64,000 nucleotides of DNA, taken from assembly GCA_022824205.1 (NCBI GenBank), contig JAJEAI010000198.1, forward strand, positions 1 to 64,000, in the 5' to 3' direction. Each line of letters starts with the position of its first letter. Position 1 is the stretch's first letter. This stretch comes from Candidatus Binatia bacterium. GTDB taxonomy: Bacteria > Desulfobacterota > Binatia > UBA9968 > JAJDTQ01. A program made the position numbers and the translations under genes. The notes under the pieces were generated by a model. The model worked only from the letters and a program-made list of their open reading frames with translations. It did no database searches and was not told where the DNA came from. Below are positions 44,026 through 52,529 of this stretch, one piece after another.

Positions 44026-45003
44026 TTGGCGACTCGAAGACGTCCGAAACTGACGATGAAACGGCTCCGCGAGACCGCGGAGCGGCTGCGCAACTGGGGC
44101 CGTTGGGGCAAGGACGACGAGATCGGCACGCTCAACTTCACGACGCCCGAGGACATCGTCGGCGCGGCGCGGCTCGTGCGCCAGGGACGGGTGTTTTCCC
44201 TGGCCCTCGCCTACGACGATGCCGGTCCGCAGAGCGGCAAGAGCAACTACCCGGCCATGGGCCGGTTCAATCCCATTCACCTGATGCTGCGCACCGGGAC
44301 GGACGCTTACTCGGGCGTGCTCGACCACAGGCGCATCCGCGGCGCCGACGACATCATCATCATGCCGATGCAGGCCGGCACCCAGTGGGACGGCCTCGCG
44401 CACATTTTCTACGACGACTCGATGTACAACGGCTATGACTGCCGCCTGGTGACCTCGGGGGGCGCCGCCAGGAACGGCATCGAGAAGACCCGGGAGAAGA
44501 TGGTGGGGCGCGGCGTGTTGCTGGACGTGGCCCGGGCCAAGGGGAGCGGCTGGCTGGAGGACGGCTACGCCATCACCAGCGACGACCTGGACGCGACCAT
44601 GGCGGCCCAGGAAGTGGAGGTGCGCCGCGGCGACTACCTGCTGGTGCGCACGGGACAGATGAAGGCCAAGCTGGACGCCGGGTCCTGGGACGGCTATCCC
44701 GGCGGGGACGCGCCCGGACTCGGGTTCGATACGCTCGACTGGCTCCATGCCCGGGAGGTGGCCGCCGTGGCCACGGACACCTGGGGAGTGGAAGTCCGGC
44801 CCAACCAGACTCGGGACGCCAACCAGCCCTGGCACTGGGTCAGCATCCCGAACATGGGGCTTACGGTGGGCGAGATCTTCCACCTGGAAGAGTTGGCCGA
44901 CGACTGCGCGGCCGACGGCTGTTACGAGTTCATGTTCGTGGGGCCGGCGCTGCCGGTCACGGGCGCGGTGGGATCGCCGACGAATCCGTTGGCCATCAAG
45001 TGA
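44026..45003 (+). CDS. cyclase-family (kynurenine formamidase-like) hydrolase
   Basis: A 325-residue metal-dependent hydrolase of the cyclase/KynB superfamily. The usual HxGTHxDxPxH metal motif is present in altered form as MQAGTQWDGLAHIFYD (about residues 117-132), with the first His replaced and Gln for His. GDYLLVRTG and VAAVATDTWGVEV are the other family blocks. TTG 44026 follows CGGAGGGAGGT. First gene of a tight plus-strand operon with a creatininase-family gene 19 bases downstream. Confidence 0.83.
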   Translation: MATRRRPKLTMKRLRETAERLRNWGRWGKDDEIGTLNFTTPEDIVGAARLVRQGRVFSLALAYDDAGPQSGKSNYPAMGRFNPIHLMLRTGTDAYSGVLDHRRIRGADDIIIMPMQAGTQWDGLAHIFYDDSMYNGYDCRLVTSGGAARNGIEKTREKMVGRGVLLDVARAKGSGWLEDGYAITSDDLDATMAAQEVEVRRGDYLLVRTGQMKAKLDAGSWDGYPGGDAPGLGFDTLDWLHAREVAAVATDTWGVEVRPNQTRDANQPWHWVSIPNMGLTVGEIFHLEELADDCAADGCYEFMFVGPALPVTGAVGSPTNPLAIK

Positions 45004-45022
45004 ACGACGGGAGGAGAAGAAA

Positions 45023-45838
45023 ATGCCGGCGCAACTCGGTTCCGTATGGCTCCAGGAGCTGACATGGGAGGACGTCGCGGCCTACCTGGAGGACTCCGAC
45101 ATCATCATCTGCCCGGTGGGCAGCACCGAGGAGCACGGCCCGGCCGGGCCCCTGGGCCTCGACTGCCTCATCGCCATCGCCTTGGCGGAGGACGTGGCAC
45201 GGGCCACCGGAACGGTGTGCGCCCCGCCGCTCTGGTTCGGCGACTCGCCGCACCACCTGGGTTTCCCGGGGACCATCTCGCTCCGCACCGAGACGTTGAT
45301 GGCGGTGATCCAGGACATGAGCCGCAGCCTGGCGAAACACGGCTTCCGCAAGATCCTCATTATCAACGGACACAAGGGCGCCAATCTGCCGGGCCTGCTG
45401 GCGGCCACCAAGAACCTGCGCGAGTACGAGATGCCCGAGGTTTTCTTCGCGGTCATCGACCCGGTGAAGATCGCCAAGAAGATCGCCAACGAGATCAAGG
45501 AAGCGAAGGAGCACCACAGCGGCGAGCTGGAGATCTCGGAATGCTGGTACAAGTTCCCGCACCTGATCAAGCAGGAGAAGCTGACCACGTCGCAGGTGGA
45601 CTTCGACAAGAACTTCTCGCCGTGGTCCCACGGCGATCTCTTTTCCGCGCCCCACGAGGTCATCGACATCCCGTGGACCAGCACGGAGCAGCGCCGCATC
45701 GTGCCCACGGGCTCCTTCAGCCCCTCCGTCAAGGCGTCGCCCGAGAAGGGCAAGGCCTACCACGACTACATGGTCGACCAGATCGTGCAGTTCATCGGCT
45801 GGCTCAGGAACTACGACGGCCCGGTGGCCCAGGTCTGA
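45023..45838 (+). CDS. creatininase-family amidohydrolase
   Basis: A 271-residue metal-dependent amidase. The conserved metal ligands are in CPVGSTEEHGPAGPLGLDCL (Glu-His-x-x ... Asp), PHHLGFPGTISLR, and LIINGHKGAN, with a Glu in HHSGELEISE. It hydrolyses cyclic or small amides. ATG 45023 is behind GGGAGGAGAAGAAA. Together with the cyclase-family enzyme it suggests opening of an N-containing ring followed by amide removal. Confidence 0.9.
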   Translation: MPAQLGSVWLQELTWEDVAAYLEDSDIIICPVGSTEEHGPAGPLGLDCLIAIALAEDVARATGTVCAPPLWFGDSPHHLGFPGTISLRTETLMAVIQDMSRSLAKHGFRKILIINGHKGANLPGLLAATKNLREYEMPEVFFAVIDPVKIAKKIANEIKEAKEHHSGELEISECWYKFPHLIKQEKLTTSQVDFDKNFSPWSHGDLFSAPHEVIDIPWTSTEQRRIVPTGSFSPSVKASPEKGKAYHDYMVDQIVQFIGWLRNYDGPVAQV

Positions 45839-45843
45839 ACCCC

Positions 45844-47043
45844 GTGGAAGTCGATGCCGCACAAGGCCCGGACGCTGCCGGGCTTCCTGCGCATACACGG
45901 CGGCTGAACGACCGGGGCCGGGACGTCTACCTCGTCGGCACTGCGCACGTTTCCCTCGAGAGCGTCGACGACGTGCGCAACACCGTTGAGCTTGTGGACC
46001 CGGACGCCATCTGCGTGGAGCTGTGCCGGGCTCGCTACGAGTCCTTTACCCGGCCCGACGCCTGGCAGAAGATGAACGTCTTCAAGGTGATCAAGGAGGG
46101 CAAGGCGGCGCTGCTGTTGAGCCACCTGATCATGTCGGCGTTCTACAAGCGCATGGGCGACCGGCTCGGCGTGCGCCCGGGGGCGGACATGCTGGAGGGC
46201 GTGCGGCTGGCACAGGAGCGGGGCGTGGACCTGGTGCTGGCGGACCGCGACGTCCAGGTGACCCTCAAGCGCACCTGGAGGAGGCTCGGTCTCTGGAACA
46301 AGCTCAAGGTGCTGTTCGTGCTTCTGAGCAGCGCGCTGGCCGAGCCCGAGGTCGACAGGAAGGCGGTGGACGACCTCAAGGAAGCGGACCGCCTGGAGGA
46401 CGTGTTGATGGAGTTCGCCAGGGCCTTCCCGGCGGTGAAGCAAAGCCTCATCGACGAGCGCGACATCTACCTGGCGCAAAAGATCCGGGAGGCCGAGGGC
46501 GAGCGCGTCGTGGCCGTGGTGGGGGCGGGGCACGTTCCGGGGATAGCGCGCGAGATCGAACGGGAACAGTCTCTGGATGCACTAGAAGAGGTCCCGGAAC
46601 CGTCGCTTTGGGCCAGAAGCGTCAAGTGGGTGGTGCCCGGCCTGATCCTGGCCATCATCGCTTACGGTTTCTACAGCGCCGGTGCCGCCCACTCTCTGGA
46701 GTCCATCTCCATCTGGGTGCTGGTAAACGGCGTGCTCGCGGCCGCGGGAGCGGCCCTGGCCCTGGGGCATCCGGTCACGGTGCTGGCGGCGTTCCTGGCC
46801 GCGCCCATCACGAGCCTCAATCCCACCATTGCCGCGGGCTGGGTTTCCGGGCTGGTCCAGGCCTGGGTCAAGAAGCCCACGGTGGCGGACCTGGAGGGCA
46901 TGTCCGAGGTGGTGACGGCGTTCCCCAAGGGGCTCTGGCGCAACCCGGTGTCGCGTATTCTGCTTGTAGTCGTTTTCTCGAACCTGGGCAGCACGCTGGG
47001 CACCTTTATCGGCGGCAGTTGGATCGCCGCGCGCTCATTCTGA
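45844..47043 (+). CDS. TraB/PrgY-family membrane protein
   Basis: A 399-residue protein of the TraB (pheromone-shutdown/GumN-like) family. The N-terminal soluble domain has DVYLVGTAHVSLESVDDV, CVELCRARYE and, near residue 210, VVAVVGAGHVPGIAREIERE; the two Gly-x-x-His motifs are thought to form a metalloprotease-like site. The C-terminal third holds about four helices (VVPGLILAIIAYGFYSAGA onward). GTG 45844 begins six bases after the creatininase stop. Its place in a catabolic operon is unexplained. Confidence 0.85.
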   Translation: MEVDAAQGPDAAGLPAHTRRLNDRGRDVYLVGTAHVSLESVDDVRNTVELVDPDAICVELCRARYESFTRPDAWQKMNVFKVIKEGKAALLLSHLIMSAFYKRMGDRLGVRPGADMLEGVRLAQERGVDLVLADRDVQVTLKRTWRRLGLWNKLKVLFVLLSSALAEPEVDRKAVDDLKEADRLEDVLMEFARAFPAVKQSLIDERDIYLAQKIREAEGERVVAVVGAGHVPGIAREIEREQSLDALEEVPEPSLWARSVKWVVPGLILAIIAYGFYSAGAAHSLESISIWVLVNGVLAAAGAALALGHPVTVLAAFLAAPITSLNPTIAAGWVSGLVQAWVKKPTVADLEGMSEVVTAFPKGLWRNPVSRILLVVVFSNLGSTLGTFIGGSWIAARSF

Positions 47044-47071
47044 TCCGTTTCAGCTTCGAGGAGGATAACCC

Positions 47072-47797
47072 ATGGCAGATTCGGCAAAGGTCAAGGTCGG
47101 GTTCGTGACGCCCATCTCGAGTTCGAGCCCCCACTTCGAGCCGTTCCGGGCGTTCATTCCCGCCGAAGTGGAGATGGAGTTCGAAGGGCTTGGCATCGTC
47201 CGCGGCTCGCTGGAGAGCCTCCGGGGCACGGGCGACCATGTGGTGGAAACGTCCGCGCGGCTGGCACGGGAGCGCGGCTGGCACGGCGTCATCGTCAGCG
47301 GCGCCCCGGTGGAGGTGCTCAACCCGGGACTGCTGGGAAGACTCAAGGATGCGGTGGGTGTGCCGGTGACGACGGCGCTGGAGTCTTGCGCCGAGGCGTT
47401 GAAGTCTCTCGCGACCCCCCGGGTGCTGTTGCTGACGCCGTTTGTCGAGCCCATGAACAAACTGATCCGCGATTATCTCGCCGGCTGCGGCATCGAGGCG
47501 ATCTCGCCCGCGGACACCTTCGACGACTATCGCGACGCCATGGAGGTGGAGCCCGAGGACGTGTATACGCTCACGGACAAGGCCTTCAGGGCCAACCCGG
47601 ACGTGCAGGCCATCTACTTCCAGGGGGCCGTGCTGGACCCGTTGAAGATACTGGATCGGCTCGAACAGGACTTGGCCAGGCCCGTGGTCGCCAGCAATCC
47701 CGCCATGCTCTGGTACATGCTCTCCAGGGTGGGCTTTTCGTGCAGCATCTCCGGCTACGGCAAGCTGCTGCACGATTGGCCCGCGATCCAGGGGTGA
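47072..47797 (+). CDS. Asp/Glu racemase-superfamily protein lacking the catalytic cysteines
   Basis: A 241-residue protein that resembles maleate isomerase/arylmalonate decarboxylase. The fold blocks VKVGFVTPISSSSPHF, WHGVIVSGAPVEVLNPG, TTALESCAEALKSLATPRVL and AIYFQGAVLDPLKILDR line up with the family. Where maleate isomerases carry Cys, this protein has Gly in SGAPVE and Gly in FQGAVLD. So racemase or isomerase chemistry by a Cys pair is unlikely. ATG follows GAGGAGGATAACC. It closes the operon that starts with the cyclase-family gene. Confidence 0.75.
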   Translation: MADSAKVKVGFVTPISSSSPHFEPFRAFIPAEVEMEFEGLGIVRGSLESLRGTGDHVVETSARLARERGWHGVIVSGAPVEVLNPGLLGRLKDAVGVPVTTALESCAEALKSLATPRVLLLTPFVEPMNKLIRDYLAGCGIEAISPADTFDDYRDAMEVEPEDVYTLTDKAFRANPDVQAIYFQGAVLDPLKILDRLEQDLARPVVASNPAMLWYMLSRVGFSCSISGYGKLLHDWPAIQG

Positions 47798-47849
47798 AGT
47801 CCGGGCGACCCGCGAAGGGCCGCCGCTCGGGGTCTCCGGCGCCGTGGCG

Positions 47850-49310
47850 TCACGGTTGCGTGGCGCCCTGCGCCTTGGCGGTCATCTCCGCCAAGGCCCT
47901 CTCCATCGCGGCGAGATCGGCGAGTGCCTGGTCCAGTTGCTTGCGGAGTCGTTGGACCGCTTGGCTGTGATCGGCGGCAGCGGCTGCGAGCCTTCGAGCG
48001 GCGGCCCTTTCCTTGGCCGTCATGTCATCGAGCGCCTTGTCACGGGCTGCGAGGTCGGCGAGAGCCTTGTCCTTCTCGGCGCGGGTCTGGCCCAGCGAGC
48101 CGCGGGTCTGGTCCAGTTGGTCGCGGAGTTGTTGAGCGGCCTTTCCGTGCGCGGCGGTAGCGGTTGCCAGCTTTTGAGCGGCATCCTTCTCCTTGGAGGC
48201 CATTTCAGCGAGCGCCTTGTTCCGGGCGGCCAGGTCGGTGAGAGCCTTTTCCTTTTCGGCGCGCGTCTGCCCCAGTGAGATGGTCGCGCTCGACAGTTCC
48301 TTCAGCGCTTGGTCCAAGGCCGTCTTCTGTTCGGCGGCGTCCTTCCGCGCCTGGTCCAAAGCGCCCTGTTGTTGGGCGGCCTCTGCCTCCAGGGACTGTT
48401 TCGCCGCGTTCAGTCGATCGATTTCGGCGCGCATCTCCCCGATGGCCTGATCTTTCTGCGCCACTTGGCCCTCAAGCCCCGTGATTTTCGCGTTCAACCC
48501 GTCCTGCCTGCTCGTGAGCGCGGCGGTGCTTTTCTCAAGTGCGGCCTTGGTCGCCGCGAGTTCATCGGCCGTCTTGGTTTTCTCGGCGAGTTGAGCGGCG
48601 AGTTCGTCGGCTGCCTTGGTTTTCTCGGCGAGTTGAGCGGTGAGATCGTCGGCCGCCTTGGATTTTTCGGCGAGTTGTTCATCGGCCGCCTTGGTCTTCT
48701 CGCCTAGCTGAGCGGCGAGATCATCGGCCGCCTTGGACTTTTCGGCGAGTTGAGCGGCGAGATCGTCGGCCGCCTTGGACTTTTCGGCGAGTTGAGCGGC
48801 GAGATCGTCGGCCGCCTTGGATTTTTCGGCGAGTTGGGCGGTGAGATCGTCGGTCGCCTTGGACTTCTGGGCGAGTTGAGTGGTGAGATCATCGGCCGCC
48901 TTGGTCTTCTCGCTTAGCTGAGCGGCGAGTTCATCGGCGTTCTTCCCGGCGTTGTCCCTCTCACCCGTCAAAGTCGCGACTGCCTGCGTCAGTTCGTTGA
49001 CCTGTCCTTGTGCGTCCGCGAGTTGTGCTTTTGCGTCCGCAAGTTGCCCCTGCGCGTCCGCGAGTTCCTTTCCGCGCTGTTCGAGAAGTTTCCGGGACTC
49101 GCCGGCCGCCTGCGTAAGCTCCGCGGCCTTGGCCTGGAGAGCCTCGACTTCCTTGCCACGCTCCTCCAGGGCCTTCGTGAGGTCGGCGTTCTTCGCTTCC
49201 GCTTGTTCCTTCGCCCGTTGCACTTGTTCGTACTCGTCGGTGGAAACGCATGCGGCGAGGGACACGGATAGCGCGACAGCAAGCACAAGCGCTTTTGTGA
49301 GGTACATCAT
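47850..49310 (-). CDS. repetitive coiled-coil lipoprotein
   Basis: A 486-residue envelope protein. Residues 1-20 are a lipoprotein signal with lipobox LAAC (Cys 21). The rest is a nearly continuous coiled coil. Residues about 132-254 are nine tandem units of the 14-residue pattern L-A-E-K-S-K-A-A-D-D-L-A-A-Q, one shortened to 11 residues (LGEKTKAADEQ). Further heptad repeats such as LGQTRAEKEKALTDLAARNKAL follow. The composition is Ala-, Lys-, Asp- and Gln-rich with hardly any aromatic residue. It could be a periplasmic spacer or cell-wall tether. No enzymatic domain. Confidence 0.82.
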   Translation of the reverse strand: MMYLTKALVLAVALSVSLAACVSTDEYEQVQRAKEQAEAKNADLTKALEERGKEVEALQAKAAELTQAAGESRKLLEQRGKELADAQGQLADAKAQLADAQGQVNELTQAVATLTGERDNAGKNADELAAQLSEKTKAADDLTTQLAQKSKATDDLTAQLAEKSKAADDLAAQLAEKSKAADDLAAQLAEKSKAADDLAAQLGEKTKAADEQLAEKSKAADDLTAQLAEKTKAADELAAQLAEKTKTADELAATKAALEKSTAALTSRQDGLNAKITGLEGQVAQKDQAIGEMRAEIDRLNAAKQSLEAEAAQQQGALDQARKDAAEQKTALDQALKELSSATISLGQTRAEKEKALTDLAARNKALAEMASKEKDAAQKLATATAAHGKAAQQLRDQLDQTRGSLGQTRAEKDKALADLAARDKALDDMTAKERAAARRLAAAAADHSQAVQRLRKQLDQALADLAAMERALAEMTAKAQGATQP

Positions 49311-49544
49311 AATGGATCCCGTCTTTCGCGCCGTTGTCGGCGTTCCTTCGGCAGCCGCTTGGGTGGGGTTTCCTCGACGAAGCCGCCGCCACAGCCCAAC
49401 ATTATTGAAGAGAACCGTTACTTATCAGACTTGAGCGGCAACAGGCAACGGAAAAACACGCCGGCAACGCTTGCGCTGACGCGTCGTCCTTTGCGGCACG
49501 CGACTGCCCGTCCCGGACGGCAAGGGCTCTCTTGTCTGTTCATA

Positions 49545-50723
49545 CTAGATAATCTGTCGTTCGCGTAGCCTCTCCACCTCTTCCGCTCCATATCCAAGAT
49601 CCCGCAGGATCTCGTCCGTGTTCTCCCCGAGCATGGGCGGCGGCGTTGGCGTCTCGGGCGGCGTCCGGCTCATGTTCACGCCGCTCCCCACCAGCTTCAC
49701 CTTGCCCATCTTGGGGTGCTCGACCTCGATGGGGAAGCCGTACTGCTTGACCTGCGCGTCGTTGAACATGTCCTCGAGATTGTTCAGCGGCGTGGACGGC
49801 ACGTCATGCTCCCGGAGCTTCTTCAGCCACACGTCGCGCGAGTCCCGCTCGAAGATGGCCTGAAGCTCCCGCTCCAGCAGGTCGTGGTGTTCGGTGCGGC
49901 CTTCCTTCTCGGCGAAGCGGGGATCTTCCCCCCACTCGGGTTTTCCGGCCACTTCCACGAGTCCAAGCCAGAACTTGTCGGGCGAGGACAGGTGCACGAC
50001 GAAGGGTCGGCCGTCGCGGTCGACGAAGGCGAACACGCCGGCGGTGCGGGTGCGGTCGGCGCGGCTCGGCACCACGCCGGTCTCGAAGTAGCGGGCGCAG
50101 TTCTCGGCGGTGAAGGACACCGACGCGCGCAGCAGGGATGTCTCGATGATTTGCCCCTCGCCGGTCATCATGCGGTTCACCAGCGCCGCCAGCACGCCGT
50201 AGCACGCGTATACCCCGGTGAGATGGTCCGACAGGGAAATGCCCATGCCCTTGGGATCGTTCGGGTCCGTCAGCAGGCTCAACAGGCCGCTCATTCCCTG
50301 GCCCACCGTGTCGTACCCGGGCCGGTCACGATAGGGTCCCTCCTGGCCGAAGCCGGAAATGGAGCAATAGACGAGCTTCGGGTTCAACTCGCGCAGGGTG
50401 TCGTAGCCGAGGCCGCGCCGCGCCATGACCCCCGGGCGGTGGTTCTCGATGAGCACGTCCGCCACGGCGGCCAGCCTGCGGCAGATCTCCTGACCTTCCT
50501 CGGTACGCAAGTCCAGCGTGATGCTCTTCTTGTTCCGGTTCAGGCTGCAGAACGTGGCGGAGTACATCTTTCCGCCGCCCCAGCCGCGGAACGGGTCGCC
50601 GCGCTCCCGGTCCTCGACCTTGACGACCTCGGCGCCCAGGTCCGCCATGAGCATGGACGCGAACGGGCCGGTGACGTAGCTGGACAGCTCCAGAATCCTG
50701 ATGCCTTCGAGTGTTCCCGCCAT
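49545..50723 (-). CDS. CaiB/Frc class III CoA transferase
   Basis: A 392-residue CoA transferase. It starts LEGIRILELSSYVTGPFASMLM, has the CoA-binding stretch RNKKSITLDLRTEEGQEI and the active-site Asp in DRPGYDTVGQGMSGL (about residue 137). These enzymes move CoA between carboxylic acids. A startless 88-codon frame ends four bases before its ATG. It probably activates an acid for breakdown in the pathways encoded nearby. Confidence 0.9.
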   Translation of the reverse strand: MAGTLEGIRILELSSYVTGPFASMLMADLGAEVVKVEDRERGDPFRGWGGGKMYSATFCSLNRNKKSITLDLRTEEGQEICRRLAAVADVLIENHRPGVMARRGLGYDTLRELNPKLVYCSISGFGQEGPYRDRPGYDTVGQGMSGLLSLLTDPNDPKGMGISLSDHLTGVYACYGVLAALVNRMMTGEGQIIETSLLRASVSFTAENCARYFETGVVPSRADRTRTAGVFAFVDRDGRPFVVHLSSPDKFWLGLVEVAGKPEWGEDPRFAEKEGRTEHHDLLERELQAIFERDSRDVWLKKLREHDVPSTPLNNLEDMFNDAQVKQYGFPIEVEHPKMGKVKLVGSGVNMSRTPPETPTPPPMLGENTDEILRDLGYGAEEVERLRERQII

Positions 50724-50727
50724 GTGC

Positions 50728-50991
50728 TCAAGCCTCGATGTGAATGTCCCGGAGGTCTTCCTCGGCCCCCGGTTCCGGGCTGTAGACGTCTACCTGGAGC
50801 AGGGTGGCGCAGCCGGGACGGATGTACTCGTGGTACTTGCCGAGACAGGTGACGTCCGATTCGGGCCGATGGCCGCCCATCTTGTCCAACTCGACCACGC
50901 GTTTGAGGAAGCGCTTCTTGTCGCTCTCGCCGGGACCGCCGAAGGGGAAGCCGCGGCGTGTGCGGCGGATCCGCTTCGTGCCGTCATGAAC
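50728..50991 (-). pseudogene. unrecognised protein-like frame without a proper start, coupled to the CoA transferase
   Basis: An 87-codon open frame with clear protein character: TRRGFPFGGPGESDKKRFLK, then LGKYHEYIRPGCATLLQVDV and PEPGAEEDLRDIHIEA before the stop. The stop lies four bases ahead of the CoA transferase ATG. No ATG, GTG or TTG is found in the first 31 codons; the first is GTG 50898, which would drop the Arg-rich segment and leave 56 residues. It may be the 3' end of a truncated gene, or a small gene with an unusual start. Family not recognised. Confidence 0.45.
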
Positions 50992-51019
50992 TCACGGGAC
51001 ACGACACTAACAATTTTGA

Positions 51020-51313
51020 GTGAGCGGGTCCACATTGACTCGCCGGGGCCTTTGTGTGACGTTTCGCTGGATGGTGGCTTTCGCGGCAATCGTCCTGTTC
51101 GCCTGGGGCGCGGTGGCGGCCGGCTACGGTGCGTACGCGGCGGTCGCGGCGATGAGCTCCCAGAGCGCGCTTCACGCGGCGCAGGCGGGGCTGGCGTTGC
51201 TGATCGCCACCGTATCTATCAGCGCCGCCTTCCTGGTGGTGCTGTTGGGACGTCTGGAACGCGGGTCGCGGTCGCCGCGGGGAAACGATGCGCCGGACCC
51301 GACAGTCGGTTAA
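51020..51313 (+). CDS. small protein with two membrane helices
   Basis: A 97-residue protein with two hydrophobic segments (VAFAAIVLFAWGAVAAGYGA and AALALLI-type AGLALLIATVSISAAFLVVL) and a charged C-terminal tail (RLERGSRSPRGNDAPD). GTG 51020 or ATG 51071 could start it. Its 3' end overlaps the convergent flavin oxidoreductase gene by four bases. The function is unknown and the gene call is only moderately sure. Confidence 0.5.
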   Translation: MSGSTLTRRGLCVTFRWMVAFAAIVLFAWGAVAAGYGAYAAVAAMSSQSALHAAQAGLALLIATVSISAAFLVVLLGRLERGSRSPRGNDAPDPTVG

Positions 51314-52374
51314 ATTCCCCGCACGGGCGCGAGTGCGTCCTCGGCGAAGCGCTGCATCGATTCCTTGATGTGGTCGTGGGCGACGCTGCCGATGTTCATC
51401 CACGCGAGCACGTGGCCGGCGCCCGTGTCACGGGCCAGCTCGCCGATCCGCTCCACCACCTGATCCGCCGTGCCGATGGCGGCGAAACCGTTGCACACCC
51501 GCTCGAAGGTCACGCCGCCCGCGGCGGCATTGGCGCGCAGCCGTTCCGGCAGCGGACGCCCTTGCGCCAGGAGCCACTGAGCGTAGCTCCCGCGGGTCTC
51601 GCGGATCACGTCGTAGTAGCTCATGACGCCGGCTTCGGAACGCTCGCGCGCTTCGCTCTCCGTGCCGCCCACGTGCATGGGCAGAAGCAGGCCCAGCTCG
51701 TACGCCTCCGGGTCGTGGCCGTGCTCCGCGAGCCCTTCCCGGTAGGCGGCGGAGAACTCGCGCAACTCCTCGGCCGTGCGCACGTGCACGGGGATGAACA
51801 GGTTCAGGCCCATGCGCGCGGCGAAGTTCACGCCGTCGAGGGAGCTGGCAGCGGTGTACAGCGGCGGGTGCGGCCGCTGCACCGGCTTGGGGTTGGCGAC
51901 GATGTTGGGAATCCGGAAGAAGCGCCCCTGGTAATCCACCGACTCCTCGGTCCACGCCAGCCGGATGATCTCGATGCTCTCCTGCATGAGGTCGCGCACG
52001 TGCTCGTGCTCCACGCCGAAGCACTCGTAGGCGCGGGTGTGGGGATGGCCGCCGCCGGCGGCGAAGCACATCCGCCCGCCGCTCAGCACGTCGAGGGTGG
52101 CGGCCTGCTCGGCGAGCTGCATGGGATGGTGGATGGGCAGCGTGTTGACCGCCACCCCGAGGCTCAGCCGGCGGGTCCGCTGGCTGGCGGCCCCCAGGAC
52201 GACGTAGGGAGCGGACAAGAGCGAGAAGCTGGGCGTGAAGTGGATCTCCGCCACCCAGTAGCCGTCGTAGCCGAGCGCGTCGCCCAGCTCCGCCTGGTCG
52301 AGGAACTGTTCCAGCAACTCCGCGGGCACGCTTCCCGACGGGCACTGGATCTCGGTAAACAGGCTCACCTTCAT
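51310..52374 (-). CDS. LLM class flavin-dependent oxidoreductase
   Basis: A 354-residue luciferase-like TIM-barrel protein. VSLFTEIQCPSGS opens it, followed by FLDQAELGDALGYDGYWVAE, VAVNTLPIHHPMQLAEQAAT and LDVLSGGRMCFAAGGGHPH, the standard flavin-site pattern; AWTEESVDYQGRFFRIPN is also typical. ATG 52374 matches the family start. It needs FMNH2 or F420H2 and probably oxygenates or cleaves a small organic substrate. Confidence 0.87.
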   Translation of the reverse strand: MKVSLFTEIQCPSGSVPAELLEQFLDQAELGDALGYDGYWVAEIHFTPSFSLLSAPYVVLGAASQRTRRLSLGVAVNTLPIHHPMQLAEQAATLDVLSGGRMCFAAGGGHPHTRAYECFGVEHEHVRDLMQESIEIIRLAWTEESVDYQGRFFRIPNIVANPKPVQRPHPPLYTAASSLDGVNFAARMGLNLFIPVHVRTAEELREFSAAYREGLAEHGHDPEAYELGLLLPMHVGGTESEARERSEAGVMSYYDVIRETRGSYAQWLLAQGRPLPERLRANAAAGGVTFERVCNGFAAIGTADQVVERIGELARDTGAGHVLAWMNIGSVAHDHIKESMQRFAEDALAPVRGI

Positions 52375-52529
52375 CGATCGGTTCTCCACGGCTTGCCCGC
52401 GCGCCCTGCCGGCGACAGGCCCGCGCGAGTTCAAGAGTCACGTCTGGAAACGGGACGCGGCTTCCACGGCGGTGGACGGCGAGCCCACCGAGTTCTATAC
52501 CCAAAAGGCTTCGGGAAACAAAACCGCTC

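Noticed and set aside
48549-48917. CRISPR-like or satellite DNA
   Set aside because: The 42-bp period is coding and corresponds to 14-residue coiled-coil units of a lipoprotein.
49311-49544. Possible small gene between the lipoprotein and CoA transferase genes
   Set aside because: Frames here show no protein-like pattern; the region most likely holds the lipoprotein promoter and the 3' end of nothing recognisable.
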